Notes: generated from the letters alone by a model not told the origin. Positions 26,632-36,582 are shown, numbered from the stretch's first letter. The stretch: DNA of 64,000 nt from Vibrio penaeicida (GCF_002933855.1 NZ_BFAQ01000012.1:118245-182244), one strand, 5' to 3'. Numbers and translations: made by a program.

Positions 26632-28815
26632 ATGACAACACATGCCTCTCGTAAAGGCCATATGACCCTGCCTGTTGAAACAGGTCAGGAAGACGTGGTT
26701 TTGGATTTATTTCAGCGCTGGCAGGCCGATGCACTTCGCGATAGTGATGGCACGACGATGCCGGATTCTTTGGCACAGCAAGACAGCGATATTTATTCTG
26801 TGATGTGTTTGGTACGAGCGGATCAAGAATTTGCCAACCGACACCCGGAATATCTTCATCGAAAATATTTGATGTCGTTCCCTGTAACGGCGATGTCTGA
26901 AGACGTCGTTATTCAGCCACTCAATGGGTACAGCAAAGACAAGTATGAACTTGATGATGACAGCGATCCAAAAACATGGTGGGAAGTACGAAATCGCACT
27001 ACGAACGAAGTCGTCAGTCCTGATCTCTGGGCGTTTGATGCGGTGACGCAGCAAGTCGTTATCAGCGAAGCGACCCTATACCATGAATACGCCGTAACCT
27101 TTATGGCTCGCCAAGTCTGGGACAGTGTTTCAATGTATAACGCACTGACTAACGATTGGAAAGGACCGAGAATTAAGAGCCTCGACCCTTATCACCCAGA
27201 ATGCAGAGCACATTTGATCAAGCATTTTGCCCATTGGCTTGAAACGCATCCTAATACCTCAGTCGTGCGCTTCACCACGTTCGCATTTCTGTTTGTTATC
27301 GATACAGGCGAAAAAAATCAGGACATATATCGAGACTGGACGGGGTACGGCGAAACCGTCAGCCCGAGAGCTTTACAGGATTTTGAAAAGCGTTTTGGTT
27401 ATGCATTAACACCGGAAGATTTTGTCGATGCTGGCTACTATAACGGGACGTACAAGGTCCCTTCAAAACGCTACCAAGACTGGATGACATTCGTGCAGGG
27501 CTTTGTGGTGGATTTTGCTGGCGAACTAGTGGAAATGGCGCATCAAGCAGGCAAAAAAACGGCGATGTTTCAAGGTGACCATTGGATTGGCACGGAACCT
27601 TTCTTAGAGAGTTACCAGAAAATTGGCTTGGATATCAATATCGGTGCGGTTGAAGACGGTGTCGCCTTGCGCAGGTTAACCGATTCGTCAGGAGAACAAG
27701 TTCGCGAAGCCCGTTTTTACCCATATTTCTTCCCAGATGTGTTCCGTGAAGGAAACGATCCGGTTATTGAATCAATGTCGAACTGGACCAAAATCCGACG
27801 AGCGATGCTGCAAAAACCGCTGGATAGAATTGGCTATGGTGGTTATCTCTCGCTCGCAAACAAATTTCCGCATTTTATTGACCACGTTACCGAAGTATCT
27901 GCGCAATTTGGCGATTACCTAGAGCATACTCAGCGAACTGAATCGCAAAAACTTCCCGGTAAAGTTGCCATATTAAGTGCATGGGGCAAAACGCGCAGTT
28001 GGTTGCAAAATCAGGCCAGAGACCAGCGTTTCTATGTCCCGCCTCGCCCAGATGTGATGGAGTTTGTAGGTAATAATTTACTTGAGTGTCTATCTGGTTT
28101 GCCATTCGAAGTGGAATTCATCAGTTTTGACGATATTGCAGAAAAAGGCATCTCTAGTGACATCAAAGTCATCATTAACACAGGTGATGCGAATTCAGCA
28201 TGGAGTGGGGGAGAACACTGGGACAAGCCCGAAGTGCTGGTGACATTGCGTAAATTTGTAGCGCAAGGTGGCGGGCTATTGGGCGTATGCGATCCTTCTG
28301 CGTATCAAAAAAACGGGCGATACTTCCAGTTAGGCGATGTGTTTGGGTTGGAAAAGGAGACAGCACTGACAATGGGGCGTGTCGCCATGCCAGTACAAAT
28401 AAATCGAGATCATTTCTTGTTCAAGCAGCTAAATGGCAGAATGGATTTCGGTAACCCAAGCTATGTTTACCCTCAAGCGGAAGATATTGATGTGATAGCG
28501 GCCCAAGGGCAACATTTGGCGTTAACGGCGCGCGAGTATGGGCAAGGTCGTGCTGTATATCTTGGTAACCTTCCATTTACGATGGACAACGCTCGCCTAC
28601 TTCAACACATTCTAGTTTGGCTAGGTCAAAATGAGCATGACGACCATCCTTGGTTGTCTTCGCATCCTGATGTCGATTGCGCCTATTTCCCATCAACAGG
28701 TAAAGCAACGGCGGTGAATCTCAGTAGTGAACCTCAGTCCCTAGAAGTGCGTGATCATTTGGGCAATCACAGGTCAGTTCAGCTTGAACCTTATGAGTGG
28801 CGTTGGTTCTCGTAA
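26632..28815 (+). CDS. GH112 1,3-beta-galactosyl-N-acetylhexosamine phosphorylase
   Basis: Phosphorolyses galacto-N-biose or lacto-N-biose (Gal-beta-1,3-GalNAc/GlcNAc) to galactose-1-phosphate and the N-acetylhexosamine. About 727 residues, the usual GH112 length. Recognised from the N-terminal RWQADALRDSDGTTMPDSL (near 25-43). Also seen are the barrel segments VVRFTTFAFLFVIDTGEKNQ and WTGYGETVSPRAL near 205-240, with the acidic residue expected to be the general acid in between. The C-terminal domain ends in LEPYEWRWFS. The frame opens at TTG 26620, but GGAG six bases before the ATG at 26632 marks the start. No signal peptide, so cytosolic. Related GH112 members act on Gal-beta-1,4-rhamnose, which cannot be excluded by eye. 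Confidence 0.88.
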   Translation: MTTHASRKGHMTLPVETGQEDVVLDLFQRWQADALRDSDGTTMPDSLAQQDSDIYSVMCLVRADQEFANRHPEYLHRKYLMSFPVTAMSEDVVIQPLNGYSKDKYELDDDSDPKTWWEVRNRTTNEVVSPDLWAFDAVTQQVVISEATLYHEYAVTFMARQVWDSVSMYNALTNDWKGPRIKSLDPYHPECRAHLIKHFAHWLETHPNTSVVRFTTFAFLFVIDTGEKNQDIYRDWTGYGETVSPRALQDFEKRFGYALTPEDFVDAGYYNGTYKVPSKRYQDWMTFVQGFVVDFAGELVEMAHQAGKKTAMFQGDHWIGTEPFLESYQKIGLDINIGAVEDGVALRRLTDSSGEQVREARFYPYFFPDVFREGNDPVIESMSNWTKIRRAMLQKPLDRIGYGGYLSLANKFPHFIDHVTEVSAQFGDYLEHTQRTESQKLPGKVAILSAWGKTRSWLQNQARDQRFYVPPRPDVMEFVGNNLLECLSGLPFEVEFISFDDIAEKGISSDIKVIINTGDANSAWSGGEHWDKPEVLVTLRKFVAQGGGLLGVCDPSAYQKNGRYFQLGDVFGLEKETALTMGRVAMPVQINRDHFLFKQLNGRMDFGNPSYVYPQAEDIDVIAAQGQHLALTAREYGQGRAVYLGNLPFTMDNARLLQHILVWLGQNEHDDHPWLSSHPDVDCAYFPSTGKATAVNLSSEPQSLEVRDHLGNHRSVQLEPYEWRWFS

Positions 28816-28843
28816 CTCACATACCATCTAAGATCGTCTTTTC

Positions 28844-28878
28844 AAGCAAGCTCAGCCCTGAGCTTGCTTACATTTTAT
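28844..28878 (+). terminator. Terminator of GH88-GH112
   Basis: Perfect 12-base stem AAGCAAGCTCAG/CTGAGCTTGCTT with a two-base centre, then ACATTTTATT. It starts 29 bases after the GH112 stop. Confidence 0.75.
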
Positions 28879-28972
28879 TCCTAAAAATCGCGGAATGTTT
28901 TGTCTCATAGTCGAGATGAGTTACATCACAAAATACCACTCAATCAAGATCAAAATTCCATTTTTTATATTT

Positions 28973-28987
28973 TGAAATGGTGTTTCT
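28973..28987 (+). promoter_or_regulatory. KdgR-like operator copy 5 (PL8)
   Basis: TGAAATGGTGTTTCT, matching both arms of the shared consensus except the last base, about 160 bases upstream of the PL8 start. Confidence 0.6.
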
Positions 28988-29148
28988 TTATTGTGTTTGG
29001 TAATGTCTCGATTGAACTCAAGCCAGCAGTATTGGCATGAGATAACAATACAATAACTTCATAAAATTAAATCGAAACAAGTTGGCTTCTTAGGCTGTTT
29101 TCTAATGGGAATTCAGCACCAATGTACCCTACAAATCAGGAAGCACTA

Positions 29149-31728
29149 ATGATAAATACACTCGCCTCCAAGTACATAAAACACATTTGTATCGTGCCCG
29201 CTTTACTGGCTAGTCAGCTGGCATTTGCTAACGATATTTCCATATTGAAACAACGTGTTGCTCCCGATTATGCCGATCTGGAATTTGCTTCCGCCAGCAG
29301 CAAAGGTGAAACGCTGTCGGGATTGGCTCAACAATACATCTCAACTCAAAACAGCGATGGCAGTTGGTCCGATATTGATTACAGCATAATGGCAACGAAT
29401 GAAAAACCGATTCGTCAGCATTTAGATCGCTTGAAAGTGCTGGCAGCGGCAGATTATTTGAACGTTAACCCGCAAGCGTACCAAGCCGTAGTTAACGGGT
29501 TAAACCACTGGTATGCCGTCAACCCTGTGAATTCCAATTGGTGGTGGAACGATATTGGAAAGCAACTTCGCCTTGGTCCAATTGCCATGATGCTGGGTGA
29601 CCAGCTTCCATCAGATCTTGCTACTAAGATTGCTCAGGACATGCCAACCAGCCCGAGTAAAACGGGAGCCAATCGTACCGACCTTTCCAAAGGTGTTATT
29701 TGGGGAGGATTGCTAAACCAAGACTCAGCCCAAATAGGAAGAGGTTTAGATGGCATTGAAGAAACTATAGTGGTGACCAGCGCTGAAGGGGTTCAGTCGG
29801 ATTACTCATTCCAACAGCATGGACCGCAGCTTTATACGCGTGGTTACGGGGAAGTGTTCTTTGACGCTGTGTCCTTCTGGGCATATCAGGTTCGCGACCT
29901 TTCTTGGAAATTCACACCTCAGAGCCACGATCTATTAGCGAATTACTTTCTTGAAGGGGTGCGTTGGTCTAACAGCAAAGGCACGCTCGACTACAATGCA
30001 ATGGGGCGTGGTATTGCGAGGAAAGTAACGCCGAATATGTACAAGCTGCTTAAACAGACAGATTACATTGCGGCATTAAAACCAGAACGCGCATCTGAAG
30101 CTCAGGCGTTTAAACAGCATATTCAAGGCGGCGATTCAGGGCTAAACGGATTCAAATCGTTTTGGCGGTCCGACTACTCCACCAAGATAGGAGCGAACCA
30201 TTTCATTGGAATTAAGATGAATTCCGCCCGCATTGAGCCTACAGAGGCAGGTAATGGTGAAAATCTTCTGGGTTATTGGCTTGGGTTTGGTAGCACGTTC
30301 ATCATGCAGCGCGGCGATGAATACCACAACCTGTTTCCGTTGTGGAATTGGAAACTTGTACCTGGTGTGACGGCGCCTGAATATGAAACCAAACCGGCTG
30401 ATTGGGGCAAGATTGTACAACAAACAACGTTTGTCGGCGGGGTTTCAAATGGCAAGTACGGCGTATCTGTGATGGATATGGATGTGCTGAATACGCAAGC
30501 TAAGAAATCGTGGTTCAGCTTTGATGATGAATTGGTGGCGTTAGGGGCTGGGATTTCATCGACTCGTTCAGAATACGTCAATACAACCGTTAACCAAACT
30601 CGATTAAATGGACCGGTAACGGTAGATGGGCAAGCCTTCGAGAAAGGGAGCCGTAAGCTGGTGAATTCCAGTTGGGTGCATCACGACAACGTGGGTTACG
30701 TGTTCCCAGCTAACTGGTACGGTCACATGAACAATGAGACTAAATCAGGTAACTGGCATACCATTAATACTGGGCAAGAAGACAAAGTGGTAACCGATGA
30801 TGTTTTCATGCTGCGTATAGGGCACAGTTGGCAACCGACCAACGCAACGTATCAGTACATTATTGCTCCGAATAAGACCGTTTCTCAGACTGAACAATAC
30901 GCATCAGCAGTCCCGGTTTCAGTATTGAGTAATACTTCCTCAATCCAAGCGGTTCGTCACAATGGGTTAAACGTAACAGGGATTGTGTTCCACAATGCAG
31001 GCTCATTGGAACTGACGAATGGCTCGACGGTCACGGTGACAAAACCAAGTGTTGTGCTGGTTGATCAGTCAGGTCCGGTTGAAAAAATCACGTTATCTAC
31101 ACCGGGAACCAGTACTGGTGTTGGTATCACTTTCAATAATGGGACTTCATCTAAATCGACCACTGTGTACACGTTTGGAAATGCCAATCAACTTGGACAG
31201 AGTGTAGACGTAGACTTTAATGCACCTGTCATTGTACAACCAGTTACGGTCAATGTAAGCGCAGACGCGTTTGTTCGAGACGGAATGTATGCTGGTAACA
31301 GCTATGGTGCAAACAGTTATCTAACCGTTAAAAAAGATGGGGTGAACTACAGCCGTAAAGCTGTGTTTAAGTTTGATTTGTCGGCACAAGACATTTCACC
31401 TTCGTCTAAAGCGACATTGCGACTTCACGTGAAAAATGTGAACACTGACGCTAACCGCACTCTTACGGTATCGCGCTTAGCAAACAGTCAATGGCAAGAA
31501 AGCAACGTAACGTGGTCTAATTTACCTTCAGAAGCGAAAGTTGGTTCGCAAATTCGAGTACAGCCCACAGACAAAAACTTGTGGATTGAGGTGGATGTGT
31601 CTGATTTGCTCCAAAGTACGTCGCTGAGCTTGGCAGTTGAAAACAAAGGTAGCGCCAGTGGTAAATCAGATGTGGCTTTTTCTAGCCGAGAAAGTGGGTT
31701 AGGCGCTCAACTTATTGTTACTCCCTAG
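29149..31728 (+). CDS. Secreted polysaccharide lyase family 8 (chondroitin/hyaluronan lyase type) with DNRLRE-like tail
   Basis: Cleaves uronate-containing GAG chains by beta-elimination, making unsaturated disaccharides. About 859 residues from the ATG at 29149, where AGGA sets the start; an upstream ATG at 29122 adds nine codons before the signal peptide. The signal peptide ends near ASQLAFA. The alpha/alpha-toroid (about 30-350) has NWWWNDIGKQLRLGPIAMML, GANRTD (Asn near 178) and SFQQHGPQLYTRGYGEVFFD with His224 and Tyr near 233. Arg in MGRGIARKV completes the active-site set. Beta-sandwich domains follow to about 690. The last ~165 residues resemble a DNRLRE/CBM96-like module (VNVSADAFVRDGMYAGNSYG...). 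Chondroitin, hyaluronan and xanthan are family substrates; GAG is inferred from neighbours. Confidence 0.92.
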   Translation: MINTLASKYIKHICIVPALLASQLAFANDISILKQRVAPDYADLEFASASSKGETLSGLAQQYISTQNSDGSWSDIDYSIMATNEKPIRQHLDRLKVLAAADYLNVNPQAYQAVVNGLNHWYAVNPVNSNWWWNDIGKQLRLGPIAMMLGDQLPSDLATKIAQDMPTSPSKTGANRTDLSKGVIWGGLLNQDSAQIGRGLDGIEETIVVTSAEGVQSDYSFQQHGPQLYTRGYGEVFFDAVSFWAYQVRDLSWKFTPQSHDLLANYFLEGVRWSNSKGTLDYNAMGRGIARKVTPNMYKLLKQTDYIAALKPERASEAQAFKQHIQGGDSGLNGFKSFWRSDYSTKIGANHFIGIKMNSARIEPTEAGNGENLLGYWLGFGSTFIMQRGDEYHNLFPLWNWKLVPGVTAPEYETKPADWGKIVQQTTFVGGVSNGKYGVSVMDMDVLNTQAKKSWFSFDDELVALGAGISSTRSEYVNTTVNQTRLNGPVTVDGQAFEKGSRKLVNSSWVHHDNVGYVFPANWYGHMNNETKSGNWHTINTGQEDKVVTDDVFMLRIGHSWQPTNATYQYIIAPNKTVSQTEQYASAVPVSVLSNTSSIQAVRHNGLNVTGIVFHNAGSLELTNGSTVTVTKPSVVLVDQSGPVEKITLSTPGTSTGVGITFNNGTSSKSTTVYTFGNANQLGQSVDVDFNAPVIVQPVTVNVSADAFVRDGMYAGNSYGANSYLTVKKDGVNYSRKAVFKFDLSAQDISPSSKATLRLHVKNVNTDANRTLTVSRLANSQWQESNVTWSNLPSEAKVGSQIRVQPTDKNLWIEVDVSDLLQSTSLSLAVENKGSASGKSDVAFSSRESGLGAQLIVTP

Positions 31729-31777
31729 AAGCGATGCAACTCAAGTCTTAGTAAAAGATTAATTCTTCTTACTCAAA

Positions 31778-31812
31778 AAAGCCCCTTTGCCAAAATAGCG
31801 AAGGGGCTTTCA
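31778..31812. terminator. Bidirectional terminator between PL8 and GH20
   Basis: Stem GCCCCTTTGC/GCGAAGGGGC with one mismatch, flanked by AAAAAA on the left and TTTCATCTTTT on the right. It serves PL8 on the plus strand and, with its TTTTTT run, GH20 on the minus strand. Confidence 0.85.
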
Positions 31813-31898
31813 TCTTTTCGTCAATCCATTAGTGTTGCAGCGTAATACTGACCAGCCAACGGACTGCTTTCGTTTTTATGTATTTTACTTCTTGTTAC

Positions 31899-34520
31899 TT
31901 ACTTCACTTCTACAGAGCGACCAACACGACCATTTGTTGCAACTGTACGAACTTTAACGCCCGCAGTTACAGAAGGTTGGTTAGATGCATCGTAGTCAGC
32001 CCAAGTTGTGCCATCCACAGAGTACTGGATAGTTACGCCAGGGAAGCTAGAGTTAGCAACCAATTTACCTGCTTCGATTTTCGCACCTGGTACAGGTAGA
32101 CGGTAGTAGACGCCAGCCTGATCAAGTTTCGCAAGTTCTTTGTAGCCTAATGCGTTTGCAAACGTTTCCCACTCAGCATCACGTGTTGCTGTATCAACGT
32201 GAGAAGTACCTACAAATCCATCAACGTTAGATTTGAACGTTGTAGAAGCATTGTAATCCAATTCCCAATCTGCTTTCGACCATGCACGCTCAGCCATTGC
32301 AAGAACACGTGGGAATGCCATGTAATCTTGTTGACGAGCTGTACGGATTGTTTCAGACCATAGGTGACCTTGAATACCTTTGAAGCTTCTGTTCAGTGCA
32401 ACACCGCCAGCAGCGTACTCCATTGGAGCGCCCATACGGTCAAGCAATGTTTCAGAGTTTGCAGGTAGGTTTTCAGGCATGAAACCAAATACTTCACGAG
32501 TATCAGTTTCACGAGAACCCCAATAGTATCCTGGCTCCGCAGGGTCAACTTCGTATGGGAAGTCGAAGTAAGTGGAATCTGGAGATGAAACAACCACTTC
32601 GTAACCCGTGTTAGCGATTGTGTGTGTTTCGTCTGCGCCACCCCAGAACAATGTGCTCCAAGCGTAAGCCGACGTTCCTTCACCCGCTAATGTGTGTGGG
32701 TTGATGTATTCGCCGTGCTTCAATCCATCGTTCCATGCAGCCAGAGTCAGGCTGTATTTCTCAAGGATCCAGCTGATGCGTTGGATGAAGTATGGACCAA
32801 GATCTTCAACGTTGTTGATACCGTTCCACTCAACTGCAAACATCTCTTTACATAGAGGAGACTCAACCCAAGCGCCAGCTGTTTCATCTGCACCGATATG
32901 GTAATCAGTAAGAGGCTGGCCAGCATCACGGTGTTGATTAACGATTTCGCCAATCACTTTATCCATGAACTTGAAGCTAGATTCCATACATGGGTTGATG
33001 GTGTTGTTTGTGTAGTTCTGAACAGAGAAGTACTTAGTGGTGTCGTTCGGGTCGGTAAGCAAGTACTCTTCGGCTTTCACCAAATCGCCTTGTGCTGCAT
33101 AAGTTTTGTAACGCGCTTCCATTGCAACAACCGCTGCTTTGGAGTGACCTGGCATATCCATAGATGGAATTACCTGGATATTACGTGCGTTCGCGTAAGC
33201 CAAGATTTCTGCATAATCAGCGATAGAGTAGTATTGCTTCTCTGCTGCTTGATCAGGACCTGAGCCCAGCTGAGGAAGTAGACAGCTTGTTTCGTCCAAA
33301 TCGTGACAACGTTTTGCACCAATATCTGTTAGCTCAGGAAGCCCAGGGATTTCCAAACGCCAGCCTTCATCATCTGCAAGATGGAAGTGGAATTTGTTCA
33401 TCTTGTATGCAGCCATTTGATCTAAGAACTTAAGAACCTGTTCTTTAGTTTGGAAGTTACGAGAAACGTCCATGTGCATACCACGGTAGTCGAAGCGAGG
33501 TGCATCGTAATCTACCGTTACTTTTGGAAGCTCAGTACTACCAACAGTAACCAGTGAAGCAAGTGATTGAAGACCGTTGAATACGCCGTAGTTATCACGC
33601 CCAACAATAGTTACGCCATTCGCATCTACTTGTAACGTGTAAGCACCTTTCGTTTCGCGTCCAACAAATGCTTGGTGACCTGCGTTGCTGATTAACTTAA
33701 CTTCAACACCAGCGTTCGTCGCTACACCGAGTTGAGAAAGGCGAGCATTCACTGCATCAACTTGGTCAGCGCGAAGTGCGTTGTTCACCACTTTTAGGTT
33801 AAGACCAGCAGCAATATCGATAGAACCAGTTTGAATGGTTAACTCAACAGGCGTAGGAATAATGGAAGCAGAAACTGCAGACTGACCTAGGTCGGCAACG
33901 TCTGAGTTTTTATCAAAACGAGATTGAGTAGTTGCAACGTTAGTTTGGTCGCCAGCGAAACGACGCCACTGATCCGTATCTGCTGGGTTGTTGCTAATTG
34001 GCGTTAAGAAACCAGATAGGTCTTCAAAGCCAGTGTCAGCTTCTTTAACCGCAGTGTTTTTAATTAAAACGCCTTCCAAACCTTCAGATGAAATATAATA
34101 GTTCGGCATGAAGTCGCTATTTACGATCTGCCAGTATTCAGCATCGTATTCAATAGTTACAGATTCACCTGGTTGTAAACCTTTAAATTTTGCAGTTGGA
34201 GAAATCCGGTGCAAATCACCATCGATATGAGTAATAGTAAATAAATCTCCGCGAGTATCTAATACTCGGTGAATACTAGGGAAGTACATATCCCAATCTG
34301 TATTTACAGCATTGGTGCTTGTATTTGTAATTGTAACTTCTGCACGGTAGCAAAGTCCCCAAGGACACTCTGCTTTCGAGTCTGTAGGTTGGTTAACGAC
34401 AAGTGAAGTGGATACATTCAGAGAATCGGCAGTGGCTTGAAGACCTTGCTGTGTTTGAGCGTAAACGCCAGAACTAGCAAGGGCTAGAGCCATGGTCAAA
34501 GCAGTTACTTTAAAGTTCAA
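31899..34520 (-). CDS. Secreted beta-N-acetylhexosaminidase (chitobiase), GH20
   Basis: Hydrolyses terminal GlcNAc/GalNAc from chitobiose and related oligosaccharides. 873 residues, as in Vibrio/Serratia chitobiase. A signal peptide (MNFKVTALTMALALASSGVYA) is followed by the CHB_HEX carbohydrate-binding domain (about 30-190), the GH20b domain (about 215-335) and the catalytic barrel from FDYRGMHMDVSRNF. The Asp-Glu catalytic pair is in YHIGADETAGAW near residue 543. The C-terminal Ig-like domain covers about 790-873. The start codon is TTG with AAAGGA seven bases upstream. It is divergent from the GH19 chitinase. It might also act on GalNAc-containing GAG fragments, but chitin is the expected substrate. 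Confidence 0.95.
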   Translation of the reverse strand: MNFKVTALTMALALASSGVYAQTQQGLQATADSLNVSTSLVVNQPTDSKAECPWGLCYRAEVTITNTSTNAVNTDWDMYFPSIHRVLDTRGDLFTITHIDGDLHRISPTAKFKGLQPGESVTIEYDAEYWQIVNSDFMPNYYISSEGLEGVLIKNTAVKEADTGFEDLSGFLTPISNNPADTDQWRRFAGDQTNVATTQSRFDKNSDVADLGQSAVSASIIPTPVELTIQTGSIDIAAGLNLKVVNNALRADQVDAVNARLSQLGVATNAGVEVKLISNAGHQAFVGRETKGAYTLQVDANGVTIVGRDNYGVFNGLQSLASLVTVGSTELPKVTVDYDAPRFDYRGMHMDVSRNFQTKEQVLKFLDQMAAYKMNKFHFHLADDEGWRLEIPGLPELTDIGAKRCHDLDETSCLLPQLGSGPDQAAEKQYYSIADYAEILAYANARNIQVIPSMDMPGHSKAAVVAMEARYKTYAAQGDLVKAEEYLLTDPNDTTKYFSVQNYTNNTINPCMESSFKFMDKVIGEIVNQHRDAGQPLTDYHIGADETAGAWVESPLCKEMFAVEWNGINNVEDLGPYFIQRISWILEKYSLTLAAWNDGLKHGEYINPHTLAGEGTSAYAWSTLFWGGADETHTIANTGYEVVVSSPDSTYFDFPYEVDPAEPGYYWGSRETDTREVFGFMPENLPANSETLLDRMGAPMEYAAGGVALNRSFKGIQGHLWSETIRTARQQDYMAFPRVLAMAERAWSKADWELDYNASTTFKSNVDGFVGTSHVDTATRDAEWETFANALGYKELAKLDQAGVYYRLPVPGAKIEAGKLVANSSFPGVTIQYSVDGTTWADYDASNQPSVTAGVKVRTVATNGRVGRSVEVK

Positions 34521-35116
34521 AACTCAATCCTTTATGTTTTCATACGTGTTGAAACAACGTCAGGCTACTACTCAATCCTGTTACCAAGATAAACCTGATA
34601 ATATTGATGAGGTTGTCATTGCAAACTCATTCCTACTTCCTATTTAGTTAAATTATCAAGAGACTTTCAATCGTTTAATTCGCGAAGCGAAATAAAAATA
34701 TTAAAAATATGGTGTACAGCAAATAAAGGAATGAAATTTGTAATTGATATTAATGACATTAAAGTATTGGGTTGATTTATAACAATTTCCGCAGAATATT
34801 GATATTAATGTTTGTAATATTTAATGTTTATAAAATAAACATAACTGTTAAAGTTTCCACATCAAAATATTAGAGCGTAGCTCATAATATTTTCATTTTT
34901 ATTATTTTATTACCTTGTTTGAATAATATTACCGAATGCGTGATTCTATAAGGAGAAAGCTGACTGAATCTCACAATTTTATATGGCAATTATTATGAGA
35001 GTTGTTTCATTTAATGAAATAGCTCGCAAACTATAAAAACAGTTCTTTCTTATGACATCGAATACAAATGTTGGTTCTACGCTTACTTTCGAATTATTTT
35101 GAAAGAAGGAAATTCA
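34521..35116. promoter_or_regulatory. Divergent GH20 / GH19 promoter region
   Basis: About 600 strongly AT-rich bases between the two chitinolytic genes, without a supported gene. A perfect inverted repeat TTTCATTTAATGAAA (35005-35019) lies about 100 bases before the GH19 ATG and could be an operator; its arms are in the reverse orientation to the GAG operators. No consensus promoter is assigned. Confidence 0.45.
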
Positions 35117-36556
35117 ATGAAACGTTTAATAGGGTCTCTAACGTTAGCACTTTCATTCTCGTCGGTCGCTTTGGCGGCTGCACCACCGATTGTTACGTGG
35201 GAACCGGGTAAGACAACAGTAACGAATGGTGATGTCGTCATTCATAACAACGTTTGTTATGAAGCGAAAAACAGCCCTGGCGCATGGGATTCCCCGGGAA
35301 CCAGCGCTTGGTTTTGGACAGAAGTGCCTTGCGATGGCAAACCACCTGTCGATCCAATTGATCCGCCGAACCCCGATCCAAATGGGAAAACTGTGATTCC
35401 AGACGGAAAAGGTGGTTACCTGATGCCACGCTCTGAATTACTGGCACGTGAAACCAGTTTAACAAGCACACCACTGTTTGAATTGGTTCGTGCTGATATC
35501 CAAACGTTGGACAACGCATCTGTTGAAGCGGTATCGCCACTTCTTTCAACAAACCCAGAAAACGTACAAAGAGTTGAATCGGTAGTGAATGAAGCGATGT
35601 GGGACTTTTTATTCCCAATTCGTAATGAAAAATACACTTACGTCAATTTCTTAAAAGGCATAGCCAAATTCCCAGCGTTCTGTCGAACTTACACTGATGG
35701 TAGAAATTCAGACGAAATTTGTAAGCGTTCGCTTGCCACTATGTTTGCGCACTTCGTTCAGGAAACGGGGGCACACGCTCCTGGTTGGGATGGTGCGAAA
35801 GGGAACCCTGAATGGCGTCAAGGTTTGTACTTCCTGCGTGAGCGTTACAAATCCGAAGACGTTTACGATGGTACCTACAATGCTTGTACAGGATGGCCGG
35901 GTGAACGTTGGCCATGTGCACCACAAAAAAGTTACTTTGGACGTGGTGCGAAACAGCTAAGTTGGAACTACAACTACGGTCCGTTCTCTGAAGCCATGTT
36001 TGGCGATAAAGATGTACTGCTTAAAAATCCTGCTTTAGTGGCTGACACATGGCTGAACTTGGCTTCTGCGGTGTTCTTCTATGTGTATCCACAGCCGCCA
36101 AAACCTAGCATGTTGCATGTTATAGATGGTACTTGGCAGCCAAATGCAGCAGACAAAGCACAGGGTATTGAACACGGTTTTGGTTCTACCATTCAAATCA
36201 TTAACGGTGCATACGAATGTGGCAAAGGCACAACAACGCCTCAAGCTGCGAACCGTATCAAGTACTACAAGCAAATCACGGCAACACTCGGTTTAGACAT
36301 CACAGGTGAAAAACTGGATTGTGCAGACATGAAAGCGTTTAACACCGATGGTGCAGGTGCGATGTTGATTTACTGGGACAAAGATTGGGGTTGGGATGCC
36401 AATACTCCGGGGAATCATAGCTTCAGCTGTAAGCTAGCCGGCTACCAAACTGCATACAGTGCGTGGTTTAGTGGTGATTACGAAAATTGTGTTGAAAAAC
36501 ACTTTAACGTAAGAGCGACAGATGCGAATGGCCAAGTGATTCCAGACGGTCAATAA
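35117..36556 (+). CDS. Secreted GH19 chitinase with N-terminal CBM5/12
   Basis: Endochitinase. From the ATG at 35117 (AAGGAAA upstream; the frame extends to TTG 35099) it has 479 residues. A signal peptide (MKRLIGSLTLALSFSSVALA) is followed by a CBM5/12-like chitin-binding module (about 28-72, aromatic residues in ENPW-like TSAWFWTEV). A Pro-rich linker (PPVDPIDPPNPDP) leads into the GH19 domain from about 110. The catalytic Glu is in FAHFVQETGAHAPGWD near residue 216, and YFGRGAKQLSWNYNYGPFS near 275 is the standard GH19 signature. GH19 enzymes attack chitin with inversion. It pairs with the divergent chitobiase. Confidence 0.95.
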   Translation: MKRLIGSLTLALSFSSVALAAAPPIVTWEPGKTTVTNGDVVIHNNVCYEAKNSPGAWDSPGTSAWFWTEVPCDGKPPVDPIDPPNPDPNGKTVIPDGKGGYLMPRSELLARETSLTSTPLFELVRADIQTLDNASVEAVSPLLSTNPENVQRVESVVNEAMWDFLFPIRNEKYTYVNFLKGIAKFPAFCRTYTDGRNSDEICKRSLATMFAHFVQETGAHAPGWDGAKGNPEWRQGLYFLRERYKSEDVYDGTYNACTGWPGERWPCAPQKSYFGRGAKQLSWNYNYGPFSEAMFGDKDVLLKNPALVADTWLNLASAVFFYVYPQPPKPSMLHVIDGTWQPNAADKAQGIEHGFGSTIQIINGAYECGKGTTTPQAANRIKYYKQITATLGLDITGEKLDCADMKAFNTDGAGAMLIYWDKDWGWDANTPGNHSFSCKLAGYQTAYSAWFSGDYENCVEKHFNVRATDANGQVIPDGQ

Positions 36557-36582
36557 TCAAGCCCATATGTTATAAACACAAA

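Larger units (their letters stand above)
28816..29148. promoter_or_regulatory. GH112-PL8 intergenic region
   Basis: About 330 bases holding the GH112 terminator, then AT-rich DNA with operator copy 5 and the PL8 Shine-Dalgarno (AGGA about ten bases before the ATG at 29149). No small gene is supported. Confidence 0.6.

Noticed and set aside
34546-34560. TGAAACAACG-like half match to the GAG operator before the GH20 gene
   Set aside because: Only the left arm fits; the right arm reads TCAGG, so it was not counted as an operator copy.
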